From Myxococcales bacterium (GTDB lineage: Bacteria > Myxococcota_A > Polyangia > Haliangiales > Haliangiaceae): DNA of 64,000 nucleotides. The position numbers and the translations under genes are program-made. The number at the start of each line of letters is the position of its first letter. Position 1 is the stretch's first letter. The stretch is taken from assembly GCA_016794525.1 (NCBI GenBank), contig JAEUJY010000143.1, positions 62,001-126,000 of the forward strand, read 5' to 3'. Below the pieces are notes generated by a model. It did no database searches. It worked only from the letters and a program-made list of their open reading frames with translations, and was not told the origin of the DNA. Shown here piece after piece: positions 58,666 to 64,000 of this stretch.

Positions 58666-59859
58666 TCACGGGTTGTACGCGACGCAGCCGCGCAGCACCG
58701 AGGCGCCACCCTCGCAGTGCTGCTCGAACGTGACGAGGGCGCGGGTGACGGCGGTCGCGCTGCGATCGTAGGCGTGGACCTGGAAGCGGCCGGTCAGCGT
58801 GTTGCAGCCGCGCCCATCGCCGCTGATCGACAGGCCCGGGTGGTCGGGCGACTGGAACGGATACCGCTCGGCCATGTTGTAGACGCCAGGCGTGAGGTCG
58901 ATGGGCAGGTCGGAGGCGTCGAAGTCGAGGTTCCACCACAACCCCTGGCCCGCGCCGGCCGGCGTGATGTCGAGGGCCAGGTGGTCGGCGTTGCCGGTGA
59001 CCGACCAGCTGCCGTTGGTGACGGTCAACACGCCGTTGTAGATGAAGTCGTTGCCGTCGAAGAACATCACGTTGCCGCCGACCTGGCACGGCGCCGGGGA
59101 GCCGACGCCGGTCGGCGCGACCAGCACCACGTCGACCGTCGCGACCGGCGTGCTCGGCGCGGACGCGAGCGCCAGCGTCAAGGTCAGCGGCCCGACACAG
59201 CCAGGCGTCGCGGCGTTGCAGGGGACGAAGTACGAGGTCGCGCCGAGCGGACCGAGGGTCGGCGCGGGCGGCTGGAAGCTGCCGGCGCCGGCGCGCGACA
59301 TGTTCAGGACCACCTGCACCAGCGCCGGGCTGCCGTCCGCGGCGGTGCCGATCGCGAGCACCGGGATCTTCGAGAAGCCGTCCGCGGGGATCTGGTTGGT
59401 CACGATCCGGATCTGGAACTGGCTCGGCGGCAACGGGACGTCGGGCGCGCAGACGCTGCCCTCGACGTGGGTGCCGGGTCCGCAGGTCAGCGGGCTCGCA
59501 TCGGGGACGCAGGTCGTCCCGTCGGCGTGGGTGCCGGGGCCGCACACCAGCCCGCCGTCGTCGGGCACGCACATGCCTCCGGACGCGTGGGTGCCGGCGC
59601 CGCACGTGAGCGGCGCGTCGTCGGGCACGCACATGCTGCCCGACGCGTGGGTGCCGGGGCCGCAGGTCAGCGTCGCGTCGTCGGGCACGCACATGCCCCC
59701 GGACGCGTGGGTGCCGGCGCCGCAGGTCAGCGCCGCCTCGTCAGGGACACAGACGTCACCGGCCTCGTGCGTGCCAATGCCGCAATCGAGGCCTGGCGCA
59801 TCCGCACAGCCAATGAACGTCAACGCGACGACGCCACAACACAGCGCGATCTTCCACAT
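58666..59859 (-). CDS. Lipoprotein with six 20-residue Cys repeats
   Basis: A 397-residue envelope protein. The signal (IALCCGVVALTFIGCAD) ends in a lipobox at Cys18. Six tandem repeats follow at 26-145 on the pattern CGxGTHxxGxxCVPDxxxLT, giving two Cys per unit. The C-terminal 250 residues are a beta-rich domain (VQVVLNMSRAGAGSFQPP, GGNVMFFDGNDFIYNGV, YNMAERYPFQSPDHPG). Function unknown; the repeats likely form a rigid rod with stacked disulfides. Confidence 0.85.
   Translation of the reverse strand: MWKIALCCGVVALTFIGCADAPGLDCGIGTHEAGDVCVPDEAALTCGAGTHASGGMCVPDDATLTCGPGTHASGSMCVPDDAPLTCGAGTHASGGMCVPDDGGLVCGPGTHADGTTCVPDASPLTCGPGTHVEGSVCAPDVPLPPSQFQIRIVTNQIPADGFSKIPVLAIGTAADGSPALVQVVLNMSRAGAGSFQPPAPTLGPLGATSYFVPCNAATPGCVGPLTLTLALASAPSTPVATVDVVLVAPTGVGSPAPCQVGGNVMFFDGNDFIYNGVLTVTNGSWSVTGNADHLALDITPAGAGQGLWWNLDFDASDLPIDLTPGVYNMAERYPFQSPDHPGLSISGDGRGCNTLTGRFQVHAYDRSATAVTRALVTFEQHCEGGASVLRGCVAYNP
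59425..59784 (-). repeat. Six tandem 60-bp repeats coding Cys-rich units
   Basis: Exact 60-base periodicity. Units 2 to 4 are nearly identical in DNA and differ in one or two codons, while the outer units have drifted. This implies recent expansion from the centre. Confidence 0.9.
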
Positions 59860-59936
59860 GCGTGCATCATAGTCGCGAATGACGTCGAGGCCAATCGCGC
59901 GGGTGCGGGCGGCGCGACCCCATCGTCGCCCGCCGA

Positions 59937-61643
59937 TCAGATGGCCTGTGGCGCCATGCGGCGCGCCGTGAAGCCGCTCCCGCCGAGGCCGACCGCCTGG
60001 AGATCGGCGCCGGGCGGGAAGTAGTCGGCGATCCCGAAGCGGACGTCGTTGCCCACCTGTCGGCGCAGCTCGCCGACCGACGGAGCCGCGCGCTGGTAGG
60101 TCACCGCCTGGTCGTGGAAGTAGTAGTGACCGTCGCGGCGCCGTCCGATGATCAGGTAGTGCCGGCCGTAGGGGTTGCGCCCGGCCAGCCAGCTCACCTG
60201 CGCCGCCTCGCTCGGCTGCAGCGTCGTCACCACGCGGTTGGTGAACAGCTCGTCGAAGGTGGTCACCGCGTCGGCGGCGGGCGCGCTGCGGTCCTCCGAG
60301 CCGGTCCCGTCGACGCCGAGCGCCTGCGCGAGCTGGTCGGCCTCGTGATCGACCATGCCCGCCGACGTCGAGCCCTGGTAGAGGAGGTAGGCGCCCCGCG
60401 ATAGGTCGTCGGCGGCGCTGATCACGTCACCGGCGGCGGCGCGGGTGCGCGCGCGCTCGACCAGCGCCAGCTCGTCCTCGAACGCGTCGCGGTCGCCGCG
60501 GTGGTGGCGCATCAGCTGCGTCCGGTGCGCGCGCGCGTGGCGGAGCAGGTGGTCGCAGGCGGCGGTGAAGACGGCGTGCTCGGGCCCACCGCGCACCGCG
60601 TCCTCGCTGACCACGTAGGAGACCAGCGACGACGCCCCGCAGGTCGGGCCGACCTGCGGCGCCACCATCGGGATCCCCGCGGCGCCGACCGGCGCCGCCG
60701 CGTCCTCGCGCGACAGCCGCACGATCTGCTCGACCTGCCAGCTCCCCTGGACCGCCGTGACGCCGATCTGCACCGTGCGGGCGCGATCGCCCGATCGCGG
60801 CATCGGCGTCCGGCCGGTGTCGAAGACGTGGAAGCGGCCCTGTTGATCGCGGACCAGCGCCGTCGCGTGGATCTCGTCGCGCTGGCCGCCGTCGGTCGCC
60901 ACCGCCTGGTGGGCGCGGAGCAGCGCCGCGTCGCGTTGCTCGTCGCCGACGAACCGGCCCGGGACCTCGCCGTCGGGGACGATCTCGGCGACCGCGGACA
61001 GCGATCCATCCATCGCCGGCAGCGCGTCGGTCGCGCCGAAGTGCACCGTGGCCACGCGCTGGCCGATCGCGCCTGGCAGCGGCGAGCGGCGCACCCCGGG
61101 TCGCGTTCGCGCGATGCGCGCCGGGCGGCCGTCCTGCACGGCGGCCGCGGCGGCATCGGCGGCCTGCTCGTCGGCGGCGTCCTCGATCAGGTGCGGCGCG
61201 CGCTGTCCGTCGGTCGCGGCGACGTGGGCCAGCTCGTGGCCCAGCAGCTCGTCGCCACCGGCCGCGCGCTGGCCGGCGCCGAACACGACGTCGGGCCCGT
61301 GCGCGAAGGCGCGCGCGCCGAGCGCCGCCGCGGCGCGATGGGCCGCCGGGTCGTCGTGGATGCGGACGTCGCCGAGGTCGCGGCCCAGGCCGCCGAAGCG
61401 GGCCCGCTCGCCGTCCGACAGCGGCGCGCCAGGGCCGAGGTGCAGCCCGAAGGCGTCGTCGATCGACGCCGCGCCAGCGGTGGCGGCGGGCGCGGCCGGG
61501 GTGGCCCCGGCCAGTGGCTCCGGCGCCGCGCGCGCGGTCGACGGGGGCAGCGCCGCGGTGCGCGGACGCTTGCCGGGCGCCGGCGTGGGGTAGGGCTCGT
61601 CGACGCTCGCCTGCCCAGGCGCCCGATCGCGTCCGAAAGTCAT
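59937..61643 (-). CDS. DUF4157 protein with C-terminal papain/C39-like protease domain
   Basis: A complete 568-residue candidate effector. MTFGRDRAPG starts it, as in the giant DUF4157 gene of this window (MTFERPK). Residues 60-150 are the DUF4157 domain with VRIHDDPAAH and GHELAHV (HELAH 136-140). Residues 195-325 are a linker domain. The C-terminal domain has a triad-like set: Cys335 (VGPTCGASSL), His495 (YGRHYLIIG) and Asp511 (YYFHDQAV), the order and spacing of C39/papain-fold peptidases. A toxin protease active in a recipient cell, or a processing peptidase, fits. An upstream Arg-rich frame extension to 62003 was rejected. Confidence 0.85.
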   Translation of the reverse strand: MTFGRDRAPGQASVDEPYPTPAPGKRPRTAALPPSTARAAPEPLAGATPAAPAATAGAASIDDAFGLHLGPGAPLSDGERARFGGLGRDLGDVRIHDDPAAHRAAAALGARAFAHGPDVVFGAGQRAAGGDELLGHELAHVAATDGQRAPHLIEDAADEQAADAAAAAVQDGRPARIARTRPGVRRSPLPGAIGQRVATVHFGATDALPAMDGSLSAVAEIVPDGEVPGRFVGDEQRDAALLRAHQAVATDGGQRDEIHATALVRDQQGRFHVFDTGRTPMPRSGDRARTVQIGVTAVQGSWQVEQIVRLSREDAAAPVGAAGIPMVAPQVGPTCGASSLVSYVVSEDAVRGGPEHAVFTAACDHLLRHARAHRTQLMRHHRGDRDAFEDELALVERARTRAAAGDVISAADDLSRGAYLLYQGSTSAGMVDHEADQLAQALGVDGTGSEDRSAPAADAVTTFDELFTNRVVTTLQPSEAAQVSWLAGRNPYGRHYLIIGRRRDGHYYFHDQAVTYQRAAPSVGELRRQVGNDVRFGIADYFPPGADLQAVGLGGSGFTARRMAPQAI

Positions 61644-61759
61644 GGTGCCTGCGGAACGTCGAGGGCGGCGGATCTTCCCGCGCGGCGTGCATGGACGAGT
61701 GCACCGCGGTCGCCGACACGGGCTACGACTGCGAGGCCGATTGCATGTAGGCTCGAGCG

Positions 61760-62512
61760 ATGGGGCCGTCGCGCTGGTACGTGCCGCGGCTCCTGTTCGC
61801 TGGGCCAGGCCCGGGCCAGGCCGTCGAGCGTGAGGTCCTGATCGCGGCGCCGACCGCGCTCGACGCGGTGGCCCGGGCGGCCGCCTGGGCCGAGGCCCTG
61901 GGTCCCGGCGGCGGCGAGTTCGTCGGCTTCGCGGGCATGGCGGCGGCGGACGACGAACGGCCGGACGACGGCGTCGAGTTCGGGGGCTGGTTCCGCGAGG
62001 CACCCCTCGCCGACCTGCGCGCCAAGGTCGCCGCGCCGGACGACCTGGCCGCGGTGCGCGCCGAGCGCACGCTCGCCGAGCGTCGCGTCGCCGGGGGCGA
62101 GCGATCGCGGTGGTACGCCGCGACCCTGGTGTTCGCCGCGCCGAGCGACGAGCCGACGGTGATCGGCGAGACGTGCCAGGTGCTGTTCGAGGCGGCGGAC
62201 GCCGACGCGGCGCTGGTCAAGGCGCAGGCCTGGGCCAGCGAGCACGCGGCGTGGGCGCAGTCCGAATTCCTCGGCGTCACCCGGCTGGACGGCGTCGCCG
62301 GTGGTCGGCCCGACGACGGCAGCGAGCTCGTGCGCTGGTCGTTCGAGGTCACCCGCGACGAGCTCGCCACCTGGGTCGTCCATCCGACCGCGCTGATCGG
62401 CGTCCGCCTCGAGGGCGTCGATGGCCACCGTCCGATCGGCGCGCTGATGACCGACGCGCAGCGCGCCTTGCTCGTGCGCGCGATCGGCGAGCCCGACGAC
62501 GGCGATGCGTGA
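61760..62512 (+). CDS. Two-repeat DUF4288-like protein, possible partner of the DUF4157 protease
   Basis: A 250-residue cytosolic protein built of two homologous halves. Half 1 begins RWYVPRLLFAG and ends DDERPDDGVEFGGWF; half 2 begins RWYAATLVFAA and ends GGRPDDGSELVRWSF. Each has an Ala-rich helix (DAVARAAAWAEAL, AALVKAQAWASEH). The pattern is like DUF4288, a small alpha/beta domain. It diverges from the protease gene with 116 bases between, a position in which an immunity protein would fit, but nothing in its sequence proves it. Confidence 0.7.
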   Translation: MGPSRWYVPRLLFAGPGPGQAVEREVLIAAPTALDAVARAAAWAEALGPGGGEFVGFAGMAAADDERPDDGVEFGGWFREAPLADLRAKVAAPDDLAAVRAERTLAERRVAGGERSRWYAATLVFAAPSDEPTVIGETCQVLFEAADADAALVKAQAWASEHAAWAQSEFLGVTRLDGVAGGRPDDGSELVRWSFEVTRDELATWVVHPTALIGVRLEGVDGHRPIGALMTDAQRALLVRAIGEPDDGDA

Positions 62513-62606
62513 CGCGCGGGGCGGCGGCGCTGGCGCCGCGGGCCGGCTGAGGGGCTGGTGAGGTGCCGGCGGCCGCGGGCGCGGGCATGCTCGCGGGCAC
62601 GCACCG

Positions 62607-63365
62607 ATGACGCACCGGCGACGAGGATCCCGATCGCGGCGCGGCCTCGCCGCGTTGCTCGCGCTCGGCGCGCTGAGCGCCTGTGGATCCGGGCGCTCGG
62701 GTGAGCCCGCGCCTGGCGCCGCGTCACCGGCGGCGCCCCTCACGCGGCCCGACGGCGGGCGCGCGCCCGACGCGTCGATGGACGCGGCGCCGGTGCCGCT
62801 GCCGAGCGAGCCCGACGTGGTGCGCGCGCTGGCCACTGCGATCCAGCAGAACGACGGCCACGCGCTGGCCGCGCTCGTCGATCCCGACTACGGCCTCGCG
62901 CTCTACTCGACCCAGGGCACCGGGTCCGGCTACGTCGCGCTCGACGTGATCGCCGTCGGCGAGACCACCGCGCCGGCGCGTCGCCCCCGGCGCGCGCCGC
63001 TCGGCGCGCCCGCGGCGTGGGCGGCCAAGGGCTGGCGCGGCGTCGCCGCGCTGCTCGCCGCCGGCCTGACGGACGTGTCGATCGAGCCGCCCGATCCCTC
63101 GATCCCGTCGTTCGGCTTCTGCCGGGGACAGCATGGCCTCCCCGGGGATGGCGCGCCGCTCGGCGCGTACCTGCTTCGCGATCGCGACGACGCCGACATG
63201 CACGTGTTCGACAGCCCCGATCGCCCTCCGCCCGTCCCGTTGCTCACCGGCCTGTCGATCTTCGGGAACGCCCGCGTCGAGGTCGCGCTGCGCCGGACGG
63301 CCGCCGGGTGGCGCGTCGTGCACATCGTCCTCGACGATCGCTGCCGCGCGTCGCCGGATCCGTGA
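62607..63365 (+). CDS. Lipoprotein of unknown function
   Basis: A 252-residue protein with an Arg-rich N-region and a lipobox (LLALGALSACGS). A Pro/Ala linker is followed by a mixed alpha/beta domain (VRALATAIQQNDGHALAALVDPDYGLALYS, FGFCRGQHGLPGDG, VVHIVLDDRC). The first helix-strand block resembles NTF2-like folds. No family recognised. Confidence 0.75.
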   Translation: MTHRRRGSRSRRGLAALLALGALSACGSGRSGEPAPGAASPAAPLTRPDGGRAPDASMDAAPVPLPSEPDVVRALATAIQQNDGHALAALVDPDYGLALYSTQGTGSGYVALDVIAVGETTAPARRPRRAPLGAPAAWAAKGWRGVAALLAAGLTDVSIEPPDPSIPSFGFCRGQHGLPGDGAPLGAYLLRDRDDADMHVFDSPDRPPPVPLLTGLSIFGNARVEVALRRTAAGWRVVHIVLDDRCRASPDP

Positions 63366-63454
63366 TCGCGTGACCGCGACGCGTCGCACCGTGTCGCACG
63401 GCTGTCTCTTCCCGGGCACCGCGCGTGCGGCGTAGGGTCCGAGACGGAGACCCC

Positions 63455-64000
63455 ATGCGCCCGCACCTGCCGTTCCTCATCGTCGTCGCCGCCGCCTGTT
63501 CTGGACCTTCACGCACCGCGCCGACACCGCCGGCCGACCCGCCCGCGCCCGCGACGATGTCGCTGACCGACAGCGGCATCGTCCCGGCGTGGCTCGATCG
63601 CGACGCCGACCCGTGCCAGGACTTCTTCCAGCACGCCTGCGGCGGCTTCGTCGCGACCGCCGAGATCCCCGCCGATCGCGCGAGCTGGAGCGCGATCCAG
63701 ACCGTCGTCCAGTCGCAGGAGACGTTCCTGCGCGACACGCTCGAGGCCGCCGCGGCGGCCCCCGGCGACGATCCGGTGCTGCGCACGCTCGGCGACTACT
63801 ACGCGGCGTGCACCGACGAGGACGCGATCGAGCGCGCCGGCCTGACCCCGATCGCCGATCTGCTGCGCACCGCCGACAGCGTGCGCGACTTCCCGACCGC
63901 GGTCGCCGCCGTCACCGCGCTCCACGCCAGCGGCATCTTCGCGCTGTGGGACGTCGGCCCGACCCAGGACTTCGCCGACGCGACCCAGGTCATCGCCGGG
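63455..64000 (+). CDS. M13-family metallopeptidase, 5' part only
   Basis: The first 182 residues of a neprilysin/PepO-type zinc peptidase; the gene runs off the right edge (full length usually about 680). A lipoprotein signal (PFLIVVAAACSG) precedes the hallmark DPCQDFFQHACGGF at about 48. The zinc-binding HExxH lies beyond the window. ggaga lies 6 bases upstream of the ATG. Confidence 0.9.
   Translation, partial: MRPHLPFLIVVAAACSGPSRTAPTPPADPPAPATMSLTDSGIVPAWLDRDADPCQDFFQHACGGFVATAEIPADRASWSAIQTVVQSQETFLRDTLEAAAAAPGDDPVLRTLGDYYAACTDEDAIERAGLTPIADLLRTADSVRDFPTAVAAVTALHASGIFALWDVGPTQDFADATQVIAG

Noticed and set aside
59937-62003. Longer start for the second DUF4157 protein
   Set aside because: The extra 120 residues are Arg/Pro/His-rich and overlap the divergent gene. 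MTFGRDR matches the start of the other DUF4157 protein.

Overview
The window looks like a chromosome segment of a very GC-rich Myxococcota (the Kofleriaceae/Haliangium side is my best guess). The reasons are the extreme G/C third-position bias, the many single-gene lipoproteins with Asp/Ala, Gly or Cys-rich low-complexity regions, FG-GAP and HEAT-repeat proteins, DUF4157 proteins, and a mixed accessory metabolism. No rRNA, tRNA, CRISPR array, insertion sequence or phage module is recognisable. Gene density is high and no gap between genes exceeds about 240 bases. I count 67 protein-coding loci, two of them apparently frameshifted and two cut by the window ends.

Layout: 1-4670 holds a giant DUF4157 protein that runs off the left edge and carries a possible JAB/JAMM metal site. 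4842-8346 holds two surface lipoproteins (a seven-repeat FG-GAP propeller and a Gly-rich protein). 8418-16241 is metabolic: an aconitase-superfamily enzyme, an ACAD/APH-like phosphotransferase/histidine-phosphatase operon, a PilZ protein and a second acyl-CoA dehydrogenase. 17275-28112 is a molybdenum-hydroxylase (cox-like) island. It contains coxS-coxL-coxM-moxR(coxD)-coxE in one tightly coupled minus-strand operon, a convergent sufS-sufU pair, a divergent xdhC(N)-xdhC(C)-mobA-like operon, and a coxG-like gene with a membrane anchor. The large subunit has the AYRGAGR signature, so it is a form II enzyme and its substrate is not known. Together these genes could make the apoenzyme, make and edit the molybdenum cofactor, supply its sulfur, and remodel and anchor the enzyme.

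28225-37950 is a run of small operons: a PolX-like HhH protein coupled to a helical-repeat protein, a membrane protein, a luciferase-like monooxygenase, a dienelactone hydrolase, and a HAD phosphatase coupled to an Rnl2-type RNA ligase, followed by NmrA/glyoxalase/SRPBCC/GFA genes. 37962-54150 is mostly lipoproteins and envelope proteins (HEAT repeats, an M15 peptidase, an Asp-repeat outer-membrane barrel, a TULIP-like protein, a subtilisin) with two VOC proteins and a pair of small paralogues, one of them frameshifted. 54281-57788 holds a lone receiver, a cold-shock protein, and an isochorismatase-family gene divergent from a TetR gene with two dyad operators between them.

58021-62512 is the second polymorphic-toxin-like locus. 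It has a SMI1/KNR4 protein, a Cys-rich six-repeat lipoprotein, a complete DUF4157 protein with a papain/C39-like Cys-His-Asp triad, and a two-repeat cytosolic protein that could be its partner. The window ends inside an M13 metallopeptidase gene.

The points most worth following are the two DUF4157 proteins with different peptidase-like C-termini but a shared MTFxR start, the HAD-RNA ligase pair, the sulfur-donor pair embedded in the molybdenum-hydroxylase island, and the TetR dyads.
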